Below are positions 52,664-60,837 of a stretch of DNA of 64,000 bases, one piece after another. The position numbers and the translations under genes are program-made. Source of the DNA: Sphingomonas populi (GTDB lineage Bacteria; Pseudomonadota; Alphaproteobacteria; Sphingomonadales; Sphingomonadaceae). The notes beneath the pieces were generated by a model that saw only the letters and a list, made by a program, of their open reading frames with translations, was not told the DNA's origin and made no database searches. The DNA lies in assembly GCF_004208535.1 (NCBI RefSeq), contig NZ_SGIS01000018.1:1-64000 (forward strand), in the 5' to 3' direction. How positions within the stretch are numbered: position 1 is the first letter of the stretch; each line of letters begins with the position of its first letter.

Positions 52664-53323
52664 GTGCCAAAGTTGGTGAACGATATCGAGACAGCCGCCG
52701 CCGAGATCGAGGAACTGCGCACCGTATCCAGCGCGCCGACCACGGAAGCGCGCACGCTGGAGCGCGCGCTTGGCACGCAGATCCGCTTGCTGCGTCGCCG
52801 GCAGGATCTCTCGGTGTCCGATCTGGCGACGGCTGCGAGCATCTCGCTCGGCATGTTGTCGAAGATCGAGAATGGTCAGATCTCGCCCTCGTTGACGACG
52901 GTGCAGTCGCTTGCCAACGCTTTGTCGGTGCCGATCTCGTCGCTGTTCGAAAGTGTCGAGGAACGGCAGGACTGCTCGTTCGTGCCGGCCGGGCGCGGCG
53001 TCCATATCGAGCGGCGCGGCACCAAGGCGGGGCATAATTACCAGTTGCTCGGCCATCTCTCGCGCGGCGATGTCGTCGTCGAGCCGTATCTCATCACGCT
53101 CGACGAGCGCGCGACGCCGCACACCAGCTTCAGCCATTCGGGGGTGGAACTGATCCACATGCTCGAAGGCGATCTGAAATACCGCCACGGCAGCGAGACC
53201 TTCCACCTCAAGCCCGGCGACACGATGATGTTCGATTCGGGCGCGCAGCATGGGCCGGAAGAACTGGTGCAACTGCCGATGCGCTACCTGTCGATCATCA
53301 TCTACCCGCGCAACCATAGCTGA
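52664..53323 (+). CDS. XRE-family regulator with cupin domain
   Basis: A 219-residue regulator with an N-terminal lambda-type helix-turn-helix (LGTQIRLLRRRQDLSVSDLA, then ISLGMLSKIENGQISPSLTT) and a C-terminal cupin_2 domain (HTSFSHSGVELIHMLEGDLK, LKPGDTMMFDSGAQHGPEEL). Such proteins sense small metabolites such as amino acids or polyamines. The GTG start at 52664 has GGAG 8 bases upstream; the frame before it is non-coding. A hairpin follows the stop directly. Confidence 0.87.
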   Translation: MPKLVNDIETAAAEIEELRTVSSAPTTEARTLERALGTQIRLLRRRQDLSVSDLATAASISLGMLSKIENGQISPSLTTVQSLANALSVPISSLFESVEERQDCSFVPAGRGVHIERRGTKAGHNYQLLGHLSRGDVVVEPYLITLDERATPHTSFSHSGVELIHMLEGDLKYRHGSETFHLKPGDTMMFDSGAQHGPEELVQLPMRYLSIIIYPRNHS

Positions 53324-53339
53324 CGCAGCCCCGGCTGCG
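53324..53339 (+). terminator. Short hairpin after the XRE-cupin gene
   Basis: CGCAGC-CCCG-GCTGCG immediately after the stop codon. It is short and has no T-run, so this is a tentative call. Confidence 0.4.
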
Positions 53340-53341
53340 CC

Positions 53342-53381
53342 TAGACTCTGCGGGCGCCCGTACCTATATACCGATCGGTAT
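53342..53381 (+). promoter_or_regulatory. Promoter and operator at the TetR start codon
   Basis: TAGACT (53342-53347), 17 bases, TATATA (53365-53370) forms a promoter for the TetR gene. The perfect palindrome ATACCGATCGGTAT (53368-53381) begins in the -10 box and ends in the start codon. The transcript would be nearly leaderless, and repressor bound here would block it. Two related sites follow the gene. Confidence 0.65.
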
Positions 53382-53994
53382 GGAACAGGTTGACACGATT
53401 GCGCCCACGAAAGGGCGGCCGCGCGAGTTCGATCTCGACACCGCGCTCGCCGCTGCGCTGCGCGTGTTCTGGCAGAACGGCTATGAGAGCGCGTCGATGT
53501 CGGAACTGACTGCGGCGATGGGCATCACCAAGCCGAGCCTCTACGCCGCGTTCGGCAACAAGGAGCAGTTGTTCCACAAGGCGCTCGACCTCTACGAACG
53601 CGACAAGCTCGCCTATACCGAAATGGCGCTGGCCGCGCCGACCGCGCGCGGCGTCGCCGAGCGGTTCCTGCGCGGCGCACTCGAGATGCAGACGAGCTCG
53701 TGCGACCCCAAGGGCTGCATGGCGATCATGAGCGTGATCTCCTGTGGCGCCGAGGCCGAATCGATCCGCAATGATGTGATCGCGCGGCGCGCCTCGTCCG
53801 AGGCGGCGCTGGTGGCACGCTTCCAGCGCGCGAAGGATGAGGGCGAGTTTCCCGAGGGACTCGAGCCGTGTGCGCTGGCGCGCTTCCTGTATGCGATCAT
53901 GCAGGGCCTGTCGGTGCAAGCCGGTGCGGGGACGTGCTGCGCCGATCTGACTCAGCTCGTCGAGACCAGCCTTCTGGTCTGGCCGACGAAATAA
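53380..53994 (+). CDS. TetR-family repressor of the RND efflux operon
   Basis: A 204-residue regulator. The helix-turn-helix is ESASMSELTAAMGITKPSLY, then AAFGNKEQLFHKALDLYER. The C-terminal ligand domain is Cys-rich (TSSCDPKGCMAIMSVISCG and AGAGTCCADL), so thiol-reactive signals are conceivable. ATG 53380 is the only usable start and lies inside a palindromic operator, without a Shine-Dalgarno sequence. Sites with the same TACC-N4-GGTA core lie after its stop and over the promoter of the efflux genes. It probably represses itself and them. Confidence 0.9.
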   Translation: MEQVDTIAPTKGRPREFDLDTALAAALRVFWQNGYESASMSELTAAMGITKPSLYAAFGNKEQLFHKALDLYERDKLAYTEMALAAPTARGVAERFLRGALEMQTSSCDPKGCMAIMSVISCGAEAESIRNDVIARRASSEAALVARFQRAKDEGEFPEGLEPCALARFLYAIMQGLSVQAGAGTCCADLTQLVETSLLVWPTK

Positions 53995-53995
53995 T

Positions 53996-54009
53996 TTACC
54001 TGCCGGTAT
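53996..54009. promoter_or_regulatory. TetR operator, second site
   Basis: TTACC-TGCC-GGTAT shares the TACC-N4-GGTA core with the sites at 53368 and 54044. It starts two bases after the TetR stop and ends 9 bases before the -35 box of the efflux promoter. Confidence 0.5.
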
Positions 54010-54018
54010 AGAATGCTG

Positions 54019-54057
54019 TTGACGCGGTGCAGCACCCCATTATATACCGACTGGTAT
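54019..54057 (+). promoter_or_regulatory. Efflux-operon promoter with third TetR operator
   Basis: TTGACG (54019-54024), 16 bases, TATATA (54041-54046) is a strong promoter. ATACC-GACT-GGTAT (54044-54057) overlaps the -10 and start point and differs from the site at the TetR start only in its central bases. The leader to the first gene is about 250 bases. Confidence 0.65.
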
Positions 54058-54300
54058 TGAAGCTAGGTCGGTACGTCAGCCTGGCATCGTGGCGAAGGAA
54101 ACCGCCGATGATTAGACCGACCTCCTGATTTCCGGCGGCCGCAGTTGTGCGGTCGCCTACACACACATTCCGTATCGTAGATGTGGTGGGGCGAGAGATC
54201 GCCTTTCCACGCCGCCCGAATCTTGCCCAAACTGCCGGTCCTACCGCGTCGCAGGAGTGCGTGCGCGTGGCCGTTGGCGCGTGGCTGTCCAAGGGGACGT

Positions 54301-54699
54301 ATGATGGCTTACCTCGATCTCGAACATCCGTTCGCAGCGCCTGCCGCCAGCCGCGACACCGCGAAAACCGCCGATACCGGACCGAGCTTCTCCGCGCTCG
54401 AATGGAGCGTCATCGCGGTCGCGCGGCGCGACCGGATCAGCAGTCTCGACGAACCCGGCGCGATTTCGCGCGCGTTCGGCGGTCTGTTCGGCTTCGGCAA
54501 GGCTTCGCGCCTCGCCGAGCCGAAGCTGGAAACGCTGCGCCGGCTCGCGGTGCATGCCTGGCGGCGTGGCTATGCGCTGCCCGCGTCCGAAGTGACCGGC
54601 TTCCTGAAGGCGGGCTTCACGATGGCGCAGGCCGAGCTGCTGGTGGCGAGTGTCACCGGCGGCACGATGGGTTCGCTCGCGTGGAAGATCGCGGCATGA
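54301..54699 (+). CDS. Hypothetical protein, first gene of the efflux operon
   Basis: A 132-residue soluble protein of unknown family. It begins MMAYLDLEHPF, continues with FSALEWSVIAVARRDRISSL and a helical C-terminal part (LETLRRLAVHAWRRGYALPA, then FLKAGFTMAQAELLVASVTG). An AAGGGG ribosome site precedes ATG 54301/54304. Its TGA overlaps the ATG of the adaptor gene, so the two are translationally coupled. The link suggests a role in efflux or its control, but no motif shows which. Confidence 0.75.
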   Translation: MMAYLDLEHPFAAPAASRDTAKTADTGPSFSALEWSVIAVARRDRISSLDEPGAISRAFGGLFGFGKASRLAEPKLETLRRLAVHAWRRGYALPASEVTGFLKAGFTMAQAELLVASVTGGTMGSLAWKIAA

Positions 54700-55958
54700 A
54701 CATGGAAACCCCGATCACGGTTGCGGGTTCGACGCCCGTGACCCGCCGATGGTCGCATATGCCGGGCTGGCAGCGTGGCGCGGCGATCCTGCTGCCGCTC
54801 GCGGTGGTGGGCTATGCCGGCGCGAAGCTCGCCACACCCGCGCCGACCGTGGCGGCGATGCCGCCCGCCTCGGTGACGGTGGCGACGCCGCTGGTCCGCG
54901 ACGTCAACGAATGGGACGATTACATCGGCCGCTTCGCCGCCAGCCGCACGGTCGAAATCCGGCCGCGTATCAACGGCGAGATCACGGGTGTTCATTTCCG
55001 TGATGGTGATAGCGTTACCAAAGGCCAACTCCTGTTCACGATCGATGCGAGACCGTTCGCGGCGCAGCTTGCCGAGGCCAAAGCCAACGTCGCCAGCGCG
55101 GCGAGTGCGCTGGCGCTGGCCAAGTCCGATCTTGGCCGTGCGACACGGCTGGTCGATGACGAGGCGGTGTCGGCGGGCGAAGTCGATTCGCTGCGCGCCA
55201 AGGTTCAGGCCGCAAGCGCTGCACTGGCGGCGGCGCAGGCGCGGGTTCGCGCCCGTGCGCTCGATGTCGAATTCACCCAGGTTCGCGCGCCGATCGGCGG
55301 GCGAATCTCGGACCGCCGCGTCGATCCGGGCAATCAGGTCGCGGGCGGCGAGGGGACGGGCGGCACCGTGCTGACCACGATCAACGCGCTCGACCCGATC
55401 TACTTCGAGTTCGACGGGTCCGAGGCGTTGTATCTCAAGACCCAGCGCAACCGCCAGCCGGGGGCCGCGCCGGCGCCGGTCGAGATCCAGTTGCAGGACG
55501 AGGGCGAGCATCGCTGGAAGGGCAAGCTCGACTTCACCGACAATGCGCTCGACCAGCGTTCGGGCACGATTCGCGGCCGTGCGGTGCTCGACAATCCCAA
55601 GTCTTTCCTCACCCCCGGCATGTTCGGCAACATGCGGCTCGCCAACGGCGGCACCACGCGCGCTTTGCTCGTGCCCGATGCGGCGGTGCAGACCGATCAG
55701 GCGCGCAAGATCGTGCTGACGGTCGACAAGCAGGATCAGGTCACCGCCAAGCCGGTCGTGCTCGGCCCGGTCGTCAACGGGTTGCGCGTCGTGCGCTCCG
55801 GCCTCGCGCCGACCGACCGCGTCGTCATCACCGGCGTGCAGATGGCGATACCGGGCACCAAGGTCGCGCCGCATCTCGGCAAGATCGCGCCTGAAGCGCA
55901 GGCGGCGGCTGCGCCTGTGACCGCGCCGCTCGCCGGTGAGGCGACTTTCGGGCGGTAA
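54696..55958 (+). CDS. RND efflux periplasmic adaptor (AcrA/MexA type)
   Basis: A 420-residue membrane-fusion protein. An N-terminal signal-anchor helix (AAILLPLAVVGYAGAKLATP) leads to the barrel-sandwich motif VEIRPRINGEITGVHFRDGD, an alpha-helical hairpin rich in Ala/Lys (LAEAKANVASAASALALAKS), and the beta-barrel and membrane-proximal parts (LTPGMFGNMRL, VRSGLAPTDRVVITGVQ). Lipobox Cys is absent, so it is anchored by the helix. It joins the RND pump to the outer-membrane channel. ATG 54696 overlaps the upstream stop. Confidence 0.92.
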   Translation: MNMETPITVAGSTPVTRRWSHMPGWQRGAAILLPLAVVGYAGAKLATPAPTVAAMPPASVTVATPLVRDVNEWDDYIGRFAASRTVEIRPRINGEITGVHFRDGDSVTKGQLLFTIDARPFAAQLAEAKANVASAASALALAKSDLGRATRLVDDEAVSAGEVDSLRAKVQAASAALAAAQARVRARALDVEFTQVRAPIGGRISDRRVDPGNQVAGGEGTGGTVLTTINALDPIYFEFDGSEALYLKTQRNRQPGAAPAPVEIQLQDEGEHRWKGKLDFTDNALDQRSGTIRGRAVLDNPKSFLTPGMFGNMRLANGGTTRALLVPDAAVQTDQARKIVLTVDKQDQVTAKPVVLGPVVNGLRVVRSGLAPTDRVVITGVQMAIPGTKVAPHLGKIAPEAQAAAAPVTAPLAGEATFGR

Positions 55959-55985
55959 CGCGCCCGAACACCTGAACACACCACA

Positions 55986-56055
55986 CCGTTCGGCCCGAGC
56001 GACGTCGGGGGACATGCGCCCGGCGCGGCGCCTCGACGTCGCTCGGCGCGAACGG
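55986..56055. repeat. REP-like long inverted repeat within the efflux operon
   Basis: Two 22-base arms (55986-56007 and 56034-56055) are inverted repeats matching at 20 of 22 positions, with a GC-rich 26-base loop. The arms begin CCGTTCGG and contain GAGCGACGTCG, resembling the repeats scattered in sphingomonad genomes. The hairpin lies in the mRNA between the adaptor and pump genes. Confidence 0.75.
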
Positions 56056-56095
56056 ATGAAGACATTTCTCCTCCTCTTCGGAAGGACGAACACTC

Positions 56096-59000
56096 ATGCG
56101 CCTCTCGCGCTTCTTCATCACGCGGCCGATCTTCGCCGCAGTGATCGCTGTCGTCATCACGCTTGTCGGGGCGATCGCCTATGTCGGCCTGCCGGTGTCG
56201 CAATATCCCGATATCGTCCCGCCGACCGTCACGGTCTCGGCGGTCTATCCCGGCGCCAACGCCGAGACCGTCGCGGAGACGGTCGCCACGCCGATCGAGC
56301 AGGAGATCAACGGCGTCGACAACATGCTGTACCAGTCGTCGCAATCGACCGGCGACGGCAAGCTGACGATCACCGTCACGTTCAAGATCGGCACCAATCT
56401 CGATGCGGCGCAGGTGCTGGTGCAGAACCGTGTCGCCATCGCGGTGCCGCGCTTGCCCGAAGACGTGCAGCGGCTCGGTGTCGTCACGCGGAAAACCTCG
56501 CCCGACTTCCTGATGGTCGTCAATTTGATCTCGCCCGACAATTCGCTCGATCGCGGTTACGTGTCGAACTACGCGCTCACGCAGATCCGTGACCGGCTGA
56601 CTCGCATCGACGGCGTCGGCGACGTGCAATTGTTCGGCAACCGCGACTATTCGATGCGCGTCTGGATCGATCCGGGCCGTGCCGCCGCGCTCAATCTGAC
56701 CGCCGGCGAGATCGTCGCTGCTTTGCGCGCGCAGAACGTGCAGGTCGCCGCCGGTACGCTCGGCCAGCCGCCCTATTCGCAGGGTGACGCTTACCAGCTC
56801 AACGTCGAGACGCAGGGCCGGCTGACCGATCCCAAGCAGTTCGCCGATGTCGTCATCCGCACCGATGCCGATGGCCGTCAGGTGCGCGTGTCCGATGTCG
56901 CGCGTGTCGAACTCGGCGCGCAGGATTACGGCTCGAACACCTATATGAGCGGCAAGCCGACGGTCATCCTCGCGGTGTTCCAGCGGCCCGGCTCGAACGC
57001 GCTCGCCGCCGCGCAGGCCGTCACCGCGACGATGGACGACGCGCAGAAGCACTTTCCCAAGGGCCTCGCCTACCGCGTGATCTATAACCCGACCGAGTTC
57101 ATCTCGCAGTCGATCGACGCGGTGAAGCACACGCTGATCGAGGCGATCATCCTCGTCGTCATCGTCATCCTCGTATTCCTGCAGAAATGGCGCGCCGCGA
57201 TCATCCCGGTGGTGGCGATCCCCGTCTCGCTGATCGGCACCTTCGCGGTGCTGGCGGCGATGGGCTATTCGCTCAACAATCTGTCGCTGTTCGGGCTGGT
57301 GCTGGCGATCGGCATCGTCGTCGACGATGCGATCGTCGTGGTCGAGAATGTCGAGCGCAACCTCGAACACGGGCTGTCGCCGCTGGAGGCGGCGCGGGTG
57401 TCGATGGACGAGGTTTCGGGTGCGCTCGTCGCGATCGTGCTGGTGCTGGTCGCGGTGTTCGTGCCGACGGTATTCCTGACCGGCCTGTCGGGCGCGTTCT
57501 ACCGCCAGTTCGCGGTGACGATCACGACCGCGACGATCATCTCGCTGATCCTGTCGCTGACGCTGTCGCCCGCACTTGCCGCGCTGCTGCTCAAGCCGAA
57601 CGAGACCCGGCAGCAAGGCCGCATCGGGCGGGCGGTGACGCGCGCCGGGGACGCCTTTAACCGGGGCTTCGAGCGGCTGAGCAATGGCTATGCGAAGCTG
57701 ACGCTGCGGCTGGTGCAGGCGCCGCGCAAGATGATGCTCGCCTATGCCGGCATGATCGCGCTGACCGTGGGGGTGTTCTGGGCGACGCCGACCGGGTTCA
57801 TCCCGGCGCAGGACCAGGGCTACTTCCTGACGGTCATCCAGTTGCCGCCCGGCTCGTCGGTCGATCGCACCGACAAGGTGATGCAGAAAGTTGCCGCGCG
57901 CATCCTGCCGCTCGCGGGCGTCAAGGGCGCGGTGATGCTCGCCGGGTTCGACGGCCCCTCGCAAACGCTCGCCCCGAATGCCGCCGCCGCCTATATCCCG
58001 CTCAAGAGCTTCGAGGAGCGCGCCAAGCTCGGCGTGACGCTCGGCAGCATCATGGCGGAGGCGGGCAAGGCGACCGCCGACATCAACGAGGCGCGGCTGC
58101 TGATCGTGCCGCCGCCGCTGATCCAGGGTATCGGCTCGGCCGGCGGCTATCGCATCATGGTCAAGGATCAGGAGGCGCGGGGTTACACCCAGCTTGCCGG
58201 TGCCGCCTATGGGCTGATCGGCAAGGCCAACCAGACCAAGGGCCTCAAGCAGATCTACACCTTCTTCGAAACCTCGACGCCGCGCATCTTCGCCGATGTC
58301 GATCGCGCCAAGGCCAATATGCTCGGCGTGCCGCCCGAGCGCGTGTTCGAAGCGTTGCAGGTCTATCTTGGCTCGGCCTTCGTCAACGACTTCAACCTGC
58401 TCGGGCGCACCTACCGCGTCACCGCGCAGGCCGACGCGCCGTTCCGCCGCACGCCCGCCGATATCGCCAACCTCAAGACGCGGTCGAACTCGGGGCAGAT
58501 GGTGCCGGTCGGATCGGTCTCGACCTTCGAGGACAAGACCGGGCCGTACCGCGTGACGCGCTACAACCTCGCGCCGGCCGTGGAGGTGGATGGCGACACC
58601 GCGCCGGGCTTCTCCTCGGGCCAGTCGCTGGTGACGATGCAGAAGCTCGCCGACGATACGCTCCCCAAGGGCTATTCGACCGAATGGACCGGCATCGCCT
58701 ATCAACAGCAGGCGGCGGGCAGCACGGCGGGTATCGTCTTCGGCATGGCGGTGGTGTTCGTCTTCCTCGTGCTGGCGGCGCAATATGAAAGCGTGACGCT
58801 GCCGCTCGCGATCGTGCTGATCGTGCCGATGTGCCTGCTCGCGGCGATGATCGGCGTGAACCTGCGCGGCATGGACAACAACGTCCTCACCCAGATCGGC
58901 CTTGTCGTGCTGATCGCGCTGGCGGCGAAGAATGCGATCCTCGTGGTCGAGTTCGCCAAGCAGGCGGAGGAACAGCAAGGCCTCACCCCGATCGAGGCGG

Positions 59001-59275
59001 CGGTGCAGGCGGCGCGGACGCGGTTGCGGCCGATCCTGATGACCTCGTTCGCGTTCATCCTCGGCGCGGTGCCGCTGGTGACGGCGAGCGGCGCCGGCTC
59101 GGAGCTTCGGCAAGCCCTTGGTACGGCGGTGTTCTTCGGGATGATCGGGGTGACGGCGTTCGGCCTGATCTTCACGCCGACCTTCTACGTGGTGTGCCGG
59201 GCGCTGGCTATGCGCCTCGCCCGCCGCCGGCCCACGCCTGAGCCAAACCATCCCCAGCTTCATCCCGCCGAATAG
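56096..59275 (+). CDS. RND multidrug efflux pump (AcrB/MexB type, HAE1)
   Basis: A 1059-residue proton-driven inner-membrane pump. Twelve membrane segments and two large periplasmic loops fit the family. The proton-relay residues are Asp410 and Asp411 in VVDDAIVVVENVERN and Lys945 in LAAKNAILVVEFAKQ. The first helix motif FFITRPIFAAVIAVVITL and GLPVSQYPDIVPPTV are typical of drug exporters rather than metal pumps. It follows the adaptor by 137 bases containing a REP-like hairpin and precedes the channel gene by 12 bases. Confidence 0.95.
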   Translation: MRLSRFFITRPIFAAVIAVVITLVGAIAYVGLPVSQYPDIVPPTVTVSAVYPGANAETVAETVATPIEQEINGVDNMLYQSSQSTGDGKLTITVTFKIGTNLDAAQVLVQNRVAIAVPRLPEDVQRLGVVTRKTSPDFLMVVNLISPDNSLDRGYVSNYALTQIRDRLTRIDGVGDVQLFGNRDYSMRVWIDPGRAAALNLTAGEIVAALRAQNVQVAAGTLGQPPYSQGDAYQLNVETQGRLTDPKQFADVVIRTDADGRQVRVSDVARVELGAQDYGSNTYMSGKPTVILAVFQRPGSNALAAAQAVTATMDDAQKHFPKGLAYRVIYNPTEFISQSIDAVKHTLIEAIILVVIVILVFLQKWRAAIIPVVAIPVSLIGTFAVLAAMGYSLNNLSLFGLVLAIGIVVDDAIVVVENVERNLEHGLSPLEAARVSMDEVSGALVAIVLVLVAVFVPTVFLTGLSGAFYRQFAVTITTATIISLILSLTLSPALAALLLKPNETRQQGRIGRAVTRAGDAFNRGFERLSNGYAKLTLRLVQAPRKMMLAYAGMIALTVGVFWATPTGFIPAQDQGYFLTVIQLPPGSSVDRTDKVMQKVAARILPLAGVKGAVMLAGFDGPSQTLAPNAAAAYIPLKSFEERAKLGVTLGSIMAEAGKATADINEARLLIVPPPLIQGIGSAGGYRIMVKDQEARGYTQLAGAAYGLIGKANQTKGLKQIYTFFETSTPRIFADVDRAKANMLGVPPERVFEALQVYLGSAFVNDFNLLGRTYRVTAQADAPFRRTPADIANLKTRSNSGQMVPVGSVSTFEDKTGPYRVTRYNLAPAVEVDGDTAPGFSSGQSLVTMQKLADDTLPKGYSTEWTGIAYQQQAAGSTAGIVFGMAVVFVFLVLAAQYESVTLPLAIVLIVPMCLLAAMIGVNLRGMDNNVLTQIGLVVLIALAAKNAILVVEFAKQAEEQQGLTPIEAAVQAARTRLRPILMTSFAFILGAVPLVTASGAGSELRQALGTAVFFGMIGVTAFGLIFTPTFYVVCRALAMRLARRRPTPEPNHPQLHPAE

Positions 59276-59287
59276 GAGCGGACTGCC

Positions 59288-60730
59288 ATGAAGAAGACCC
59301 TGTTAGCCACGATCTCGGCGCTGGCGCTCTCCGCCTGCGCGGTTGGCCCGAACTATGTCGCGCCGGTGCCCACGCCCAAGGCGGTCGGCGGCTTCGCCGG
59401 CGCCGCCAATTCGGCGGTCGCCGCGACCGCGCCCGATGATCTTTGGTGGAAGCTTTACAACGATCCGGTACTCGACCGGCTGGTCGGCGATGCGCTCGCC
59501 GCCAACACCGATATCCGCGTCGCGGTGGCGCGGCTCGACGCGGCGCGGGCCTCGCTGAAGGGCGCGCGCAACGATCGGCTGCCGCAGACCGCGTTGAGCG
59601 CGCAGCCGGGCTATGGCCGCCTGCCGGCGCTGCAAAGCGGGACGGGCGGTGCGCGTGAGACCGAGCAGATCGCGCTGGGGCTGGACGTGTCCTACGAACT
59701 CGATCTTGCCGGGCGCGTGCGCCGCAATATCGAGGCGGCGCGGGGCGATGTCAGCGCGGCGGCGGCGGATGCCGATGCGGTTCGCGTTGCCATCGTCGCG
59801 CAGACGATCCTCGCCTATGTCGATGCCGCCGGCGCGGCCGAGCGGCTCGCGGTGGCGAAGCGCGTTGTCGATCTGCTCGACACATCGGTGCGGTTGACCG
59901 GCAAGCGTTTCGACGCGGGCCGCGCCGAGAAGCTCGACGTGATCCGCATCCAGACGCTGCGCGACCAGCGCGCCGCTTTGGTGCCCGAAATCGCGGGCGA
60001 GCGACAATCCGCGCTGTTCCGGCTGGCGACGCTGACCGGGCATACGCCGCAGGAACTGCCGGTGGATGCGGGGCTCCGTGCCGATCCACCTCGGCTCGAT
60101 CAGCCGATCCCGGTCGGTGATGGCCAGACCTTGCTCGCGCGGCGCCCGGACGTGCGCGCCGCCGAGCGCCGGCTGGCGGCGGCGACCGCGCGGATCGGCG
60201 TGGCGACGGCGGACCTCTATCCACGCATCACGCTCGGCGGTTCGGTCGGTTCGACCGGCACCAGCTTCAGCGACATCTTCGGCGGCGGGCCGTTCCGCTG
60301 GCTGGTCGGCTCGCTGATCAACTGGTCGTTCCCCAACACCAGCGCCGCGCGCGCGCGGATCGCGGGGGCGGAAGCGAACAGCCGCGGCGCGCTCGCCAGC
60401 TTCGACGGCACGGTGTTGCAGGCGCTGGAGGAAACCGAGACGGCGCTGTCAACCTATGCGCGCGAGATCGACCGGCGACAGGCGCTGGTGGCGGCACGCG
60501 ACGGGGCCGAGCGAGCGGCGAAGATCGCCCGCGCGCGGCAGCGCGAGGGCACGATCGACTTCCTCGCGGTGCTCGATACCGAACGGACTTTCGCCGATGC
60601 CGACGCCGATCTGGCGAGCGCGGACGTGCGGATCGCCGACGCGCAGGTCGATCTGTTCCGCTCATTGGGCGGCGGCTGGGGTGCGCCGGTGGTCGCGAAG
60701 GCGGCGGGTTGGGAGCGGGCGGGGCGGTAG
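59288..60730 (+). CDS. Outer-membrane efflux lipoprotein (NodT/OprM type)
   Basis: A 480-residue outer-membrane channel. The lipobox LSAC places the lipid on Cys17, followed by AVGPNYVAP as in NodT-family proteins. Two repeats of the TolC-like fold are visible, with WWKLYNDPVLDRLVGDALAA, YELDLAGRVRRNIEAARGDV and LARRPDVRAAERRLAAATAR. It completes the tripartite pump with the two preceding genes. A REP-like pair follows the stop. Confidence 0.92.
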   Translation: MKKTLLATISALALSACAVGPNYVAPVPTPKAVGGFAGAANSAVAATAPDDLWWKLYNDPVLDRLVGDALAANTDIRVAVARLDAARASLKGARNDRLPQTALSAQPGYGRLPALQSGTGGARETEQIALGLDVSYELDLAGRVRRNIEAARGDVSAAAADADAVRVAIVAQTILAYVDAAGAAERLAVAKRVVDLLDTSVRLTGKRFDAGRAEKLDVIRIQTLRDQRAALVPEIAGERQSALFRLATLTGHTPQELPVDAGLRADPPRLDQPIPVGDGQTLLARRPDVRAAERRLAAATARIGVATADLYPRITLGGSVGSTGTSFSDIFGGGPFRWLVGSLINWSFPNTSAARARIAGAEANSRGALASFDGTVLQALEETETALSTYAREIDRRQALVAARDGAERAAKIARARQREGTIDFLAVLDTERTFADADADLASADVRIADAQVDLFRSLGGGWGAPVVAKAAGWERAGR

Positions 60731-60746
60731 AAGCCTATCGTGTTTT

Positions 60747-60824
60747 CCCGCGAAAGCGGGAATCCAGAGCCAAGCAAAACAACAATGTGCGGCTCTTGGG
60801 ACTCTGGACTCCCGCTTTCGCGGG
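60747..60824. repeat. Pair of inverted REP-like units between convergent genes
   Basis: Two 23-base units in opposite orientation (60747-60769 and 60802-60824) match at 22 of 23 positions. Each has a CCCGC-4-base-GCGGG hairpin, then AATCCAGAG or AGTCCAGAG. They lie between the convergent efflux channel and polyprenyl synthase genes and could act as a bidirectional terminator. Confidence 0.8.
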
Positions 60825-60837
60825 AGAACAGAGGACT

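Noticed and set aside
55736..59263. 1175-codon open frame on the minus strand opposite the RND pump
   Set aside because: It is antisense to a motif-complete RND gene, is Arg/Asp/His-rich with no domain pattern, and reflects codon bias in GC-rich DNA.
60747..60824. CRISPR-like repeat pair
   Set aside because: Only two units, in inverted orientation, no spacers of even length and no cas genes.
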